Shown: piece by piece, positions 16,726 through 25,170 of the stretch
Position numbering within the stretch: position 1 is the stretch's first letter
Layout: every line of letters begins with the position of its first letter
Source: Hymenobacter negativus
Lineage (GTDB): Bacteria > Bacteroidota > Bacteroidia > Cytophagales > Hymenobacteraceae
Reading direction: 5' to 3'
Assembly (NCBI RefSeq): GCF_016056375.1
Contig: NZ_JAEDAE010000011.1
Location: 62,001-126,000 of the forward strand
Length of the DNA stretch: 64,000 nucleotides
Position numbers and translations under genes: made by a program
The notes under the pieces: generated by a model
Told to the model about the DNA's origin: nothing
Database searches by the model: none
What the model saw: the letters and a program-made list of their open reading frames with translations, nothing else

Positions 16726-17442
16726 ATGGAATCCCTGCAAGGAAAAGTCGCCCTCGTCACTGGCGCGGGCAAAGGCATTGGCCGTTCGGTAGCGCTGGCG
16801 CTGGCCGCCGAAGGCGTGCACGTGGGCCTGTTGGCCCGTACCGAAAGCGACCTGCAAGCCGTAGCGGCAGAGATTATTGCCGCTGGCGGTACTGTGGTTA
16901 CGGCCGTGGCCGATGTGGCCGACCGCACCGCCGTGAACATTGCCGTGGCCAAAATCCACCAGGAGTTGGGCCCGATTGATATTCTCATTAACAATGCCGG
17001 CATCGGCACTTTCGCTAAGTTTCTGGAGATGGAGCCCGAGCAGTGGGAGCACATCATTCAGGTGAACGTGCTGGGCACCTACTACGTGACCCGCGCCGTG
17101 CTGCCGGTGATGATTGCGCGCCAAACCGGCGACATCATCAATATTTCGTCGACTTCGGGGCAGCGGGCCGCGGCTGGTAGCAGTGCCTACAGCGCCTCCA
17201 AGTTTGCCGTGTTGGGCCTCACGGAGGCCTTGATGCAGGAAGTGCGCAAGCACAATATCCGCGTGTCGGCGCTCACGCCCAGCACCGTAGCCACGCCGCT
17301 GGCCCTCGAAAACAAGCTCACCGACGGAAATCCCGAGAAGGTGATGCAGCCCGAAGATTTGGCCGAGTTCATGGTGTCGCAGCTGAAACTGAACCGCCGC
17401 ATTTTTATTAAGGAGGCAGGCATGTGGTCGACAAACCCGTAA
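16726..17442 (+). CDS. SDR family oxidoreductase, 3-ketoacyl-ACP reductase-like
   Basis: A 238-residue classical short-chain dehydrogenase/reductase. The cofactor motif TGxxxGIG is in VTGAGKGIGRSVALAL (about residue 12), NNAG in ILINNAGIGTFAKF (about 88), and the catalytic Ser and YxxxK in INISSTSGQRAAAGSSAYSAS with Lys following. Sequence style resembles FabG-like 3-ketoacyl reductases, but many such SDRs have other substrates and no fatty-acid synthesis gene is adjacent. It is a single gene with its own terminator. Confidence 0.88.
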   Translation: MESLQGKVALVTGAGKGIGRSVALALAAEGVHVGLLARTESDLQAVAAEIIAAGGTVVTAVADVADRTAVNIAVAKIHQELGPIDILINNAGIGTFAKFLEMEPEQWEHIIQVNVLGTYYVTRAVLPVMIARQTGDIINISSTSGQRAAAGSSAYSASKFAVLGLTEALMQEVRKHNIRVSALTPSTVATPLALENKLTDGNPEKVMQPEDLAEFMVSQLKLNRRIFIKEAGMWSTNP

Positions 17443-17464
17443 TTTCGGGCTTTAGATAGTTGGC

Positions 17465-17499
17465 GAAGCGCCCCCGCAGCCAGGCTGTGGGGGCGCTTC
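17465..17499 (+). terminator. Rho-independent terminator
   Basis: GAAGCGCCCCCGCAGC pairs with its complement to form a GC-rich stem, followed by TGGTTTT. It follows the SDR gene and separates it from rpiA. Confidence 0.75.
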
Positions 17500-17526
17500 T
17501 GGTTTTAATCAAACGCTCCGAACTTC

Positions 17527-18276
17527 ATGTTAAACCCCGAAATTCAGTTGCAGCTTGCCCAGGAAAAACAACTCGTTGCCGCTACCGCCGCCGGCTGGGT
17601 GCGCGATGGTATGGTGGTGGGGCTGGGCACTGGCAGCACGGCCGCGCCATTCATTGAGCTACTCGGCCAGCGGGTGCGTGAGGAGGGCTTGCGCATCCAG
17701 GCCACCGCCACGTCGCGGGCCAGCGACGAGCTGGCGCGCCGCGTGGGAATCCCCATGCTGGAGCCCCGGCGCGGCCTGCGCTTCGACCTGACCGTGGACG
17801 GGGCCGACGAGCTCGACCCACAGCTGCAGCTCATCAAAGGCGGGGGAGGGGCCTTGTTGCGCGAAAAAGTCATTGCCACCGCTTCCGATTACCTGCTCAT
17901 CGTGGCCGATTCCTCGAAAGCTGTGGCTCAGCTCGGCCGTTTCCCGCTGCCGCTGGAAGTGGTGCCCTTCGCCCTGCCCTGGGTGATGGATGCGGTGGAG
18001 GCCTTTGGCGGCGCGCCCGTGGTGCGCGTGGATAAGCTAAATTCTGCGGAGTTGGCCCAGTCCGACCAGGGTAACCTGCTGCTGGACTGTCATTTCGAGA
18101 AAATTGAAAATCCAGATGAACTGGCCCGGGAGCTGAAAACCATTCCCGGCCTGGTAGAGCACGGCTTATTCCTGGGCTTGGCACGCGCAGCCATTATCGT
18201 GCAGAACGGTGCGGCACAGGTACTGCGTCCGGGCCAGGCGGCGGTGCCGGCGGCGGCCTTTTCGACCCTTCCGTAA
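17527..18276 (+). CDS. rpiA: Ribose-5-phosphate isomerase A
   Basis: A 249-residue enzyme interconverting ribose-5-phosphate and ribulose-5-phosphate in the non-oxidative pentose-phosphate branch. Family signatures: GMVVGLGTGSTAAPFIELL (phosphate loop, about residue 28), LTVDGADELDPQLQLIKGGG with the catalytic Asp/Glu/Lys residues (about 95), and LREKVIATASDYLLIVADSS. The length is a little above the E. coli enzyme. Its stop TAA overlaps the start of the EamA transporter by one base. The oxidative pathway genes gnd-zwf-pgl lie just beyond, on the opposite strand. Confidence 0.94.
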   Translation: MLNPEIQLQLAQEKQLVAATAAGWVRDGMVVGLGTGSTAAPFIELLGQRVREEGLRIQATATSRASDELARRVGIPMLEPRRGLRFDLTVDGADELDPQLQLIKGGGGALLREKVIATASDYLLIVADSSKAVAQLGRFPLPLEVVPFALPWVMDAVEAFGGAPVVRVDKLNSAELAQSDQGNLLLDCHFEKIENPDELARELKTIPGLVEHGLFLGLARAAIIVQNGAAQVLRPGQAAVPAAAFSTLP

Positions 18277-19148
18277 TGGCTGATTCGGGAAGGTTTACGC
18301 TCCCGGCGGTGCCGGCCGTGCTGCTCTCCATCGTGAGCGTGCAGGGCGGCGCTGCTATTGCCAAAGGGCTATTTCCGCTGGTGGGTGCGGCCGGAACTGC
18401 CAGCCTTCGCATTGGGCTGTCGGCGCTGGTTCTTATGCTGGTAGTGCGTCCGAAGCTGGGGCAGTTGAGTTCAGCGCAGTGGCGGGCGGTGGTCCCCTAC
18501 GGCCTGGCGCTGGGTCTCATGAACTTTCTCTTCTACTGTTCCCTGGCGCGCATTCCGCTCGGGTTAGCCGTTACGCTGGAATTCGTGGGGCCGCTGGGCC
18601 TGGCGCTGGCGGGCTCACGCCGCTGGGGTGATGCCGTGTGGGCCCTGCTGGCGGCCGCCGGCATCGGCCTGATTGCGCCGTGGCACGGGCAGGGGATTGA
18701 CTTACTGGGCCTGGCCTTTGCGCTGGCGGCCGGTGCGTGCTGGGTCGTGTATATTGTGCTGGGCCAGCGCACGGCGGCCGTGCTGCCGGGGCAGCAGGCC
18801 GTGGCCATTGGGATGCTGTTTGCGGCGTTGCCGGTGCTGCCGTTTGGCGTGGCCAGTGGCAGCTTGCTGGGCCTTACGCCGCACCTGTTGCTGCTGGGCG
18901 GGCTGCTGGCGCTGTTTTCTAGTGTGCTGCCATTTTCGCTGGAAATGCAGGCCTTGCGCTCCTTGCCCACGCGCACGTTTAGCATTCTGATGAGCCTGGA
19001 GCCCGTGGCAGCGGCTATATCCGGCTGGCTGCTGCTGGGCGAGCGGCTGCTTTTCGGTCAGTGGCTGGCTGTGGGCTTCATTGTGATAGCCAGCGTGGGA
19101 GCCACACTCACCGCCCGCGATGCTGCGCCGGCTGTTGGAGGCGAGTAG
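18276..19148 (+). CDS. EamA/RhtA-type drug-metabolite transporter
   Basis: A 290-residue inner-membrane protein with ten predicted transmembrane helices arranged as two EamA repeats (about 8-130 and 145-280). GLALGLMNFLFYCSLARIPL and AVTLEFVGPLGLALAGSRR match the RhtA-like threonine/homoserine exporter branch; the second repeat ends SILMSLEPVAAAISGWLLLG, a hallmark of the family. It is translationally coupled to rpiA. Substrate cannot be told from sequence; amino acid or metabolite efflux is likely. Confidence 0.86.
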   Translation: MADSGRFTLPAVPAVLLSIVSVQGGAAIAKGLFPLVGAAGTASLRIGLSALVLMLVVRPKLGQLSSAQWRAVVPYGLALGLMNFLFYCSLARIPLGLAVTLEFVGPLGLALAGSRRWGDAVWALLAAAGIGLIAPWHGQGIDLLGLAFALAAGACWVVYIVLGQRTAAVLPGQQAVAIGMLFAALPVLPFGVASGSLLGLTPHLLLLGGLLALFSSVLPFSLEMQALRSLPTRTFSILMSLEPVAAAISGWLLLGERLLFGQWLAVGFIVIASVGATLTARDAAPAVGGE

Positions 19149-19371
19149 TGGCGTAGCGCGGACTTTACAGTTCAAATTGTGGAGTAGCTGCGTAGCGGCG
19201 ATAGGTTTGTAGCAGTTAGCTGGGTTACCCGGTAAAACCGCGTAGCAGCGACAGACCTTCCGGTGTTCTGCCACCGCTATGCGGCTTTTTCCCTTGCAAA
19301 CCAAGATTCTACACGCCGGTCGCCGCCACGCGGCTGCTCCGTAGCTTGGATTACGAAGTGCGTGCTACTGA
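19149..19371. repeat. Spacer with degenerate GCGTAGC repeat units
   Basis: The 223-base gap between the convergent EamA and pgl genes holds no gene. It contains several variants of a GTAGCGGCGATAGGTTTGTA-like unit (GCGTAGCGGCGATAGG near 19190, GCGTAGCAGCGACAGACC near 19240, CCGCTATGCGGC near 19275), apparently degraded copies of an intergenic repeat. Confidence 0.5.
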
Positions 19372-20097
19372 TTACCGTTCCAACTCTTTTGCCGCTGATT
19401 CATCAATAAACCAGTCCGCCGCGCCGGCGGCCGGTGCGATGAGCTGAGCGGGGTATTCCTCAATATTCCGCTCGCCCAGCAGCACCCGCCGCACGGCTGC
19501 CGCCTTATCGGCCCCGAAAACCAGAAAGGCCACGGCGCGGGCCTGATTGATGAGCGGGGCCGTAAGCGTAATGCGGTAAGCATCGACTTCGGCAACGAAA
19601 ACGGCCTTCACATCGGCCGTGGTGGCATGCAGCACAGGCGTGTGCGGGAACAGCGAAGCTGTGTGGGAATTGTCGCCCAGCCCCAGCAGTATCAGGTCAA
19701 ACTGCGCGGTTTTACCCCCGAAAAAGCTGTTGATGGTTTGGGTATAAGCATGGGCTGCCTCTGCGGGCGGCAGCAGGGTATTCACGGCAAAAACATGGCT
19801 GTCGGCGATGTTCAGCGGGGCCAGCAGGGCCGTTTTGGCCATGAGGTAGTTGCTCTGCGCGTCGGTGGGCGGCACGTTGCGCTCATCGCCGAAAAAGAAA
19901 TACGTCTGGGCCCACGGCACCCGCTCGCGGTAGGCGGGCGAGGCCAACAGCTCGTACAATTTCTTAGGTGAGCTGCCGCCCGATAGCGCCACCGAAAACC
20001 GGCCCCGTGCCGCCACGGCCTGCGTGGCTTTCTCCACAAAAAAGTCGGCCAGGCGGTGCAAAACCTCCTCCACGGAAGCGAAAACGTGCTGGGGCAT
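19372..20097 (-). CDS. pgl: 6-phosphogluconolactonase
   Basis: A 241-residue hydrolase (DevB/SOL family) for the second step of the oxidative pentose-phosphate pathway. GRFSVALSGGSSPKKLYELL (about residue 30) is the phosphate-binding start, YFFFGDERNVPPTDAQSNY and LILLGLGDNSHTASLFPHTP are the diagnostic active-site segments. ATG 20097 lies two bases after the zwf stop, so it is translationally linked to zwf. A longer frame to 20184 only reads back into zwf. Confidence 0.94.
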   Translation of the reverse strand: MPQHVFASVEEVLHRLADFFVEKATQAVAARGRFSVALSGGSSPKKLYELLASPAYRERVPWAQTYFFFGDERNVPPTDAQSNYLMAKTALLAPLNIADSHVFAVNTLLPPAEAAHAYTQTINSFFGGKTAQFDLILLGLGDNSHTASLFPHTPVLHATTADVKAVFVAEVDAYRITLTAPLINQARAVAFLVFGADKAAAVRRVLLGERNIEEYPAQLIAPAAGAADWFIDESAAKELER

Positions 20098-20099
20098 GG

Positions 20100-21617
20100 C
20101 TATTTCTTTTTGCCGTTGAGGGGCAGCGTGAACCAGTGGAAGCCGTCGCGGGCAATAAGCGCCTCGGCCACTTCCGGGCCCCACGAATCGGCCGAGTAGT
20201 TGGGGAAATTCAGGCTGGCGCGGCCTTGCCAGGCGTTCAGGATGGGCATCACCAAATCCCAGGCTTCCTCCACCTGGTCGCCGCGCATAAACAGGGTCTG
20301 GTCGCCGAGCATGGTATCGAGCAGCAGCGTTTCGTAGGCTTCGGGCGCTTCGGCCGAATACGTGCCCTGGTAGTCGAACACCATGTCCACGGTGTTCAGC
20401 ATCATGTCGAGGCCGGGGCGCTTGGCCTGCACTTGCAGGCGGATGCTCATTTCGGGCTGAATGCTGATAACGAGGCGATTTTGCTGCCAGCTCTCGCCCG
20501 TCTCGGGTGGGAAGATGACGTGCGGCACATCCTTAAACTGAATGCTGATGATGGACGCCGAGCGGTGCAGCCGCTTGCCAGTGCGCACGTAGAACGGTAC
20601 GCCCTGCCAGCGCCAATTGTCCACAAAAAACTTAACGGCCGCGAAGGTTTCGGTGTTGGACGTGGGGTTACCGTCCTTTTCCTCGCGGTAACCCGGCACT
20701 TCCTTGCCCTCAATCCAGCCCGCGCCGTACTGGCCGCGCACGGCGGACTCGCGCACTTCCTCGGGCGTGAAGCGGCGCATGGCGCGCAACACGTCCACCT
20801 TGCGGTTGCGCACTTCGTCGGCCGTGAAATTCACGGGCGGCTCCATGGCCACCAAGCACAGCAGCTGGAGCAAGTGGTTCTGAATCATGTCGCGTAGCGC
20901 GCCCGAGCCGTCGTAGTAGCCGGTGCGCTCGCCCACGCCCAACTGCTCGGTCACCGAAATTTGGACGTGCTCGATGCTGTTGCGGTTCCAGAGCGGTTCC
21001 ATGATGGCGTTAGCGAAGCGGAAGGCCATGATGTTCTGCACCGTTTCTTTGCCCAGGTAGTGGTCGATGCGGTAAATCTGACGCTCCTCGAAGTGTTCGG
21101 CCAGCAGCTTGTTCAAGGCCCGGGCCGACTCCAAATCGTGCCCAAACGGCTTCTCAATTACGATGCGCACCCGCGTGGGGTCGTCGTCGGCGTGGCTCTG
21201 GGCAATGCCCGTGGCAATGATGGGGAAGAACTCGGGAGCCACGGCCAGATAGTAAATCACGTTGGCCGGCGCATTCCATTCCTTCTCCAAAGCGGCGATG
21301 CGCTGGCCAAATTCCTCGTAGGCCGCCGGCGTTTTTACGTCGGAAACCTGGTAGAAAATGTGCGGCGCAAATTTCTCCCAGGCCTCTTTCTTGGCCTTGC
21401 CGCTGCGCGAAAACTGGTTGAGGTCGGCCAGCAGGTTGGTGCGAAATTCTTCGTCGGTGAGCTTGGTGCGGCCCGTGCCAATGATGGCAAACTGCTCGGG
21501 CAGCCAGCCATCGAGAAACAGGTTGTAGAGCGCCGGCGACAGCTTGCGGGCGTTCAAATCGCCCGTGCCGCCGAAAATGACGAAGACCGTGGGCTTGATA
21601 TTAGTGTTGTTATTCAT
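20100..21617 (-). CDS. zwf: Glucose-6-phosphate 1-dehydrogenase
   Basis: A 505-residue enzyme, the entry step of the oxidative pentose-phosphate pathway. The NADP-binding motif is FVIFGGTGDLNARKLSPALY (about residue 12). The substrate-binding active-site segment is IYRIDHYLGKETVQNIMAFR (about 185, with catalytic His further on). EKPFGHDLESA is conserved. Length matches the family. ATG 21617 is chosen; the longer frame upstream is translated repeat sequence (VILSAAKD..., SFAALRMT), a common artefact. It is second in gnd-zwf-pgl. Confidence 0.96.
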   Translation of the reverse strand: MNNNTNIKPTVFVIFGGTGDLNARKLSPALYNLFLDGWLPEQFAIIGTGRTKLTDEEFRTNLLADLNQFSRSGKAKKEAWEKFAPHIFYQVSDVKTPAAYEEFGQRIAALEKEWNAPANVIYYLAVAPEFFPIIATGIAQSHADDDPTRVRIVIEKPFGHDLESARALNKLLAEHFEERQIYRIDHYLGKETVQNIMAFRFANAIMEPLWNRNSIEHVQISVTEQLGVGERTGYYDGSGALRDMIQNHLLQLLCLVAMEPPVNFTADEVRNRKVDVLRAMRRFTPEEVRESAVRGQYGAGWIEGKEVPGYREEKDGNPTSNTETFAAVKFFVDNWRWQGVPFYVRTGKRLHRSASIISIQFKDVPHVIFPPETGESWQQNRLVISIQPEMSIRLQVQAKRPGLDMMLNTVDMVFDYQGTYSAEAPEAYETLLLDTMLGDQTLFMRGDQVEEAWDLVMPILNAWQGRASLNFPNYSADSWGPEVAEALIARDGFHWFTLPLNGKKK

Positions 21618-21664
21618 TGCCGAGGGAGCGGGTATTAGGGGAGATGAGAGGGGAAAAGGAAAGT

Positions 21665-21763
21665 CTGTCATCCTGAGCGCAGCGAAGGACCTTATCACGC
21701 TCGCATTGATTACTGCAAGCTCTTCAGCCATGATATGGTCCTTCGCTGCGCTCAGGATGACAG
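21665..21763. repeat. Paired GTCATCCTGAGC inverted-repeat element between gnd and zwf
   Basis: Arms of 33 bases (21665-21697 and 21731-21763), starting CTGTCATCCTGAGCGCAGCG, match in 32 of 33 positions with a 33-base loop. It sits inside the gnd-zwf-pgl operon. Same family as 27040-27143. Confidence 0.88.
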
Positions 21764-21771
21764 GCAAAAAC

Positions 21772-23274
21772 CTAGTTGTTAGGCTTCACTGGCTCTTTCT
21801 CCGGGCCATGCTCTTCCACCTTCGTGTCTTTTTTATTGGCAGCGTCCTCATGCTCCGGCGTCCATTGCGTGTGGAACACGCCTTCCTTGCCAATCAGCTC
21901 GTAAGTGTGCGCGCCGAAGTAGTCGCGCTGGGCCTGGATGAGGTTGGAAGGCATTCGCGCCGTGCGGAACGTATCGAAGTAGCTCAGCGAAGCCATGTAG
22001 CCGGGCAGGGCCAGGCCAGCGGTGGCAGCGGCCGCCACCACGACGCGGCTGCCGGGCACGGCTTCGCTCACTAGTTGCTGCACCTGGCCATCGAGCAGCA
22101 GGTGGGCCAGGTCGGGTGTGTGCTGGTAGGCGTTGAAAATGTCATTCAGAAAGCCCGAGCGGATGATGCATCCACCGCGCCAGATTTTGGCAATATTAGC
22201 CAGGTTCAGGTCGTAGGAGTAGTCTTTCGACGCCTTCGAAAGCAGCTGCATGCCCTGGGCATAGGTGATGACCATGCTGAAGTAGAACGCCTGCTCCAAC
22301 TGCGCCAGGAAGGCTTCGCGCTCCACCGGCAGCGGGCCGGCCACCGGTCCATACAGCCCTGCCAGCTGCTCGCGCAGGGACTTGTACTTCGATAAATCGC
22401 GCATGGCCACGGCCGTGTCCACGGTAGGCAGCGGCGTTTCCAAATCCATGGCTACCTGCGAGGTCCACTTGCCGGTGCCCTTCGCCCGGGCCTCGTCCTT
22501 GATGTCGTCGAGCAGCAGGTGGTCGGTATTCGGAGCGATGAAACCGAAAATATCCTTCGTAATATCCAGCAGGAACGACTGCAAGCGCCCCTCATTCCAT
22601 TTAGTAAACACCTGCCCGATGGCCGCGTTGTCCATCCCTAGGCTAGTTTTCAGCACGGCGTAGGTTTCGGCAATGAGCTGCATGAGGCCGTACTCGATGC
22701 CGTTGTGCACCATCTTCACGAAGTGACCGGCCGCGCCGGGGCCGATATACGTCACGCACGGCTGCCCGTCCACCTGCGCTGCGATGGCCTCAAACATGGG
22801 CTGCATCACGGCGTAGGCCGCTTTGTCACCGCCGGGCATCATGCTCGGGCCGAAACGGGCCCCTTCCTCGCCGCCGCTCACGCCCATGCCGAAGAAGTGG
22901 AAGCCGGCCGCTCCCACCGCCTTGGCCCGGCGCTCGGTGTCGGTGAAGTGGGAGTTGCCGCCGTCGATGATGATGTCTCCGGGAGCGAGCAGGGGCTGCA
23001 GCTCGGCAATCACGCTATCTACGATGGGGCCGGCGGGCACCAGCATCATTACCGCGCGCGGCGTTTGCAGGCCGTTGATGAAGGTGGCGAGGTCATTGAA
23101 GCCTTCCACCGGCTTGCCCGCGCCTTCCTTGGCCAGCAGGTCGATTTTGGTGGCGTCCTTGTCGTAGCCGGCCACCGGAAAACCGTGGTCGGCCAGGTTC
23201 AGCAGCAGGTTGCGGCCCATGGTACCGAGGCCAATCATGCCAAAAGAAGGCTTGGAAGCGGGAGTTGCGCTCAT
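21772..23274 (-). CDS. gnd: 6-phosphogluconate dehydrogenase, decarboxylating
   Basis: A 500-residue enzyme converting 6-phosphogluconate to ribulose-5-phosphate. The NADP motif is FGMIGLGTMGRNLLLNLADH (about residue 11). FHFFGMGVSGGEEGARFGPS is the substrate-binding signature, and HFVKMVHNGIEYGLMQLIAE contains the catalytic Lys and Glu. The C-terminus carries an extra charged tail (HEDAANKKDTKVEEHGPEKE) not typical of the family. It is first in the operon; a palindromic element lies between it and zwf. The all-alpha dimerisation domain is complete. Confidence 0.96.
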   Translation of the reverse strand: MSATPASKPSFGMIGLGTMGRNLLLNLADHGFPVAGYDKDATKIDLLAKEGAGKPVEGFNDLATFINGLQTPRAVMMLVPAGPIVDSVIAELQPLLAPGDIIIDGGNSHFTDTERRAKAVGAAGFHFFGMGVSGGEEGARFGPSMMPGGDKAAYAVMQPMFEAIAAQVDGQPCVTYIGPGAAGHFVKMVHNGIEYGLMQLIAETYAVLKTSLGMDNAAIGQVFTKWNEGRLQSFLLDITKDIFGFIAPNTDHLLLDDIKDEARAKGTGKWTSQVAMDLETPLPTVDTAVAMRDLSKYKSLREQLAGLYGPVAGPLPVEREAFLAQLEQAFYFSMVITYAQGMQLLSKASKDYSYDLNLANIAKIWRGGCIIRSGFLNDIFNAYQHTPDLAHLLLDGQVQQLVSEAVPGSRVVVAAAATAGLALPGYMASLSYFDTFRTARMPSNLIQAQRDYFGAHTYELIGKEGVFHTQWTPEHEDAANKKDTKVEEHGPEKEPVKPNN

Positions 23275-23383
23275 CAGAAAAGAGGGGTTAAGAAGCAGGG
23301 TTCAGGTCAGGGAAACGAGTTACGCCAGAAAAAGGCGAAACCGGCGCGAAAGTTTTAGCGGGGCATTAACTGTTACGATAGTC

Positions 23384-23517
23384 GCTGGCGCGCGTCTGCG
23401 ACGCGTGCCGCTGGCTGCGAGCCTATGGCTCGGGCCGTAATTACGGCTGCAAATGCCTTCAATCCCCGAGCCGTAAGCGCGAGCCCAGTCGGCAGCACGT
23501 CGCAGACGCGCGCCAGC
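23384..23517. repeat. GC-rich compound inverted repeat upstream of gnd
   Basis: Outer arms GCTGGCGCGCGTCTGCGACG (23384 on) and its complement (to 23517) enclose inner arms with GAGCC...GGCTC and CCGTAATTACGG hairpins. It fills most of the gap between gnd and the VanX-type gene and belongs to a distinct repeat class from those at 21665 and 13045. Confidence 0.75.
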
Positions 23518-23556
23518 AAGATGACCAATCAGACGGTTGCCCTTGCCCTTAACCTG

Positions 23557-24207
23557 CTACAGCTTCTCAAACGGAATATCCTCAATTGGATAAGATTTCC
23601 AGTTCTGATAATCAAAATGCCACCACTCAGCAGGCAACACCGTGAAGCCATTGCGCTCCATCACACTACGAAGCAGGTCGCGGTGGGAGCGTTGCTCGGG
23701 GGTGCCGCCGGCGTAAGCCGCGTAGGAGCGAGGGCTCATTTCATCATACTCGCCGGGCATGGCCACTTCTTGGTTGGCCGTGATGTCCCACAGGCTGAGG
23801 TCGACGGCGCAGCCACGGTTGTGACGGGAGCCTTTGCGCGGGTCGGCCACAAACTCCTTTTTATCGGCCGGCGTGTGGTCCCACATCTGTTTGGTGATGC
23901 GCCAGGGCCGGTAGCCATCGAACACCAGCAGGCAATAGCCCAACGGTTTTAACTCGGCATTTACCTGCGCCAACGCCTCGGCGGCGGGGCGCTGCAAAAA
24001 CGCCCGCGCCTGCGGATAAAGCACCCGGCCCATGAAATTGTGGCTGGTAGCGTAGCGAATATCCAGCCGGATGGTCGGGTCGAGCCGGGTCAGTTCCACC
24101 AGCTCGCCGGGGCGGAACGGGCCGGCTTCGTGCGGCGGCCGGGCCGCGCAGCTGCTAAAGATGCTGAGGGCCCAGACCAGCCAAAGGTGACGCAGGACAC
24201 GAATCAT
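23557..24207 (-). CDS. VanX/DdpX-type D-alanyl-D-alanine dipeptidase, lipoprotein
   Basis: A 216-residue M15D zinc peptidase. The N-terminus is a lipoprotein signal (about 1-19) with Cys20 in IFSSC, so the enzyme is probably anchored in the periplasm. Zinc ligands and catalytic residues are visible: Arg100 (FDGYRPW), His129 and Asp136 in SRHNRGCAVDLSLW, and Glu194 and His197 in AEWWHFDY. Such periplasmic forms recycle D-Ala-D-Ala from wall turnover; the cytoplasmic enterococcal VanX instead confers vancomycin resistance. There is no vanA/vanH/ligase nearby, so a resistance role is not indicated. Confidence 0.9.
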   Translation of the reverse strand: MIRVLRHLWLVWALSIFSSCAARPPHEAGPFRPGELVELTRLDPTIRLDIRYATSHNFMGRVLYPQARAFLQRPAAEALAQVNAELKPLGYCLLVFDGYRPWRITKQMWDHTPADKKEFVADPRKGSRHNRGCAVDLSLWDITANQEVAMPGEYDEMSPRSYAAYAGGTPEQRSHRDLLRSVMERNGFTVLPAEWWHFDYQNWKSYPIEDIPFEKL

Positions 24208-24240
24208 AACGAAAACTGACTAGCGGAAAGCCAAATAAAC

Positions 24241-24271
24241 AGAAAAAGCAGCCCAATGGGCTGCTTTTTCT
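24241..24271 (-). terminator. Rho-independent terminator
   Basis: AGAAAAAGCAGCCC, a three-base loop and its complement form a perfect stem flanked by A and T runs. It ends the sorting-domain gene transcribed from 25116. Confidence 0.88.
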
Positions 24272-24309
24272 GTATCCGTCCCGCCGACGCACCAGCGGGC
24301 CACGCCGGC

Positions 24310-25116
24310 TTACTCAATCGCGAACCGCCGCCCGGCCGTGGTACCGGCCGTGGTGGCCACCCGGTACACGTACACGCCCGGCCGCAGGTCCCGCGTGCTG
24401 AGCGCCAGGTGGTCTACGTGCCCATCTACCTGGTAGGAGGCCGCCAGCCGGCCGCTCGCGTCAAACACTTGCAGGGTGCCGGTGGTGTTGGCGGGCACCA
24501 CGTAGGGCAGGGCTACCGTGCTTTGCGCAGGGTTGGGGTAGGCACCGGCGGCATCGGGCAGCACCGGCGTGGCGGCGCGCAGCGCCAGCCGGCCCGGCAG
24601 GCCATACACGCGGCTATACTGGCGCGTAATGCTGTTGGTAGCGCTGTTGTATACCTGAATGTTCGACACCAGCTTGGTGCCGGCCGGCGTGTTATACACC
24701 GTCATGTAGTAGTTGGTCGAGTCGAATACGGCCAGCTGGCTGCCCGTTTCCGAGAGAATAATCGACTTGCGCATCAGGCCCTGCTGGGTGGTGCCGTAGT
24801 CAACCAGGTATTCCAGCGTGGCCGGGTTGGTGTCGAACAGGGCATCCGACACGTACTGCACACCCTGCGCCTCGTGGGTCGTGCCAATGACGGGCACGTT
24901 CAACTGCTTGTAGACGGAGTGGTTCAGGTTGTACACCATCACCCGGGTGATGACCGCGGCCGAATTACGTACCGTCATTTGGTACTTGTAATCACCAGTA
25001 CTGAGCCGAATCATCTCGCCCTCGCCCGTATATACCTTTTCGGGGGTAATCTGGGCGTGGGCCGCCGAGCCGCCCAGCAGGGCCGTGAGGGAAAGCGCGT
25101 AAAAAAAGAATTTCAT
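24310..25116 (-). CDS. T9SS type A sorting domain-containing secreted protein
   Basis: A 268-residue exported protein. The signal peptide is about residues 1-22 (MKFFFYALSLTALLGGSAAHA). The body (about 25-190) has no recognised domain; it is rich in Thr, Val and Tyr and looks like beta-structure. The last 75 residues are a type IX secretion sorting domain: AYPNPAQSTVALPY, LQVFDASGRLAASYQVDGHV and LRPGVYVYRVAT are the usual strands, with a final basic-hydrophobic end (GRRFAIE). It should be exported across the outer membrane by the T9SS and perhaps attached to the surface. A -7 box lies 38 bases upstream. Confidence 0.82.
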   Translation of the reverse strand: MKFFFYALSLTALLGGSAAHAQITPEKVYTGEGEMIRLSTGDYKYQMTVRNSAAVITRVMVYNLNHSVYKQLNVPVIGTTHEAQGVQYVSDALFDTNPATLEYLVDYGTTQQGLMRKSIILSETGSQLAVFDSTNYYMTVYNTPAGTKLVSNIQVYNSATNSITRQYSRVYGLPGRLALRAATPVLPDAAGAYPNPAQSTVALPYVVPANTTGTLQVFDASGRLAASYQVDGHVDHLALSTRDLRPGVYVYRVATTAGTTAGRRFAIE

Positions 25117-25153
25117 GGAAAGAAATAAGTGAAAAAAGACGGGTTAATGGCCG

Positions 25154-25161
25154 CAAAGCTA
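25154..25161 (-). promoter_or_regulatory. -7 promoter box
   Basis: TAGCTTTG on the minus strand, exact to TAnnTTTG, 38 bases before the sorting-domain gene at 25116. Confidence 0.6.
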
Positions 25162-25170
25162 CGCCGCTGC

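Noticed and set aside
21544..22074. Frame with VILSAAKD and FAALRMT peptides between zwf and gnd
   Set aside because: These are translations of the intergenic palindromic repeat, a known source of false small proteins.
23557..24207. Vancomycin resistance operon
   Set aside because: Only a VanX-type lipoprotein is present; vanH, a D-lactate ligase and a vanRS pair are absent, so a wall-turnover role fits better.
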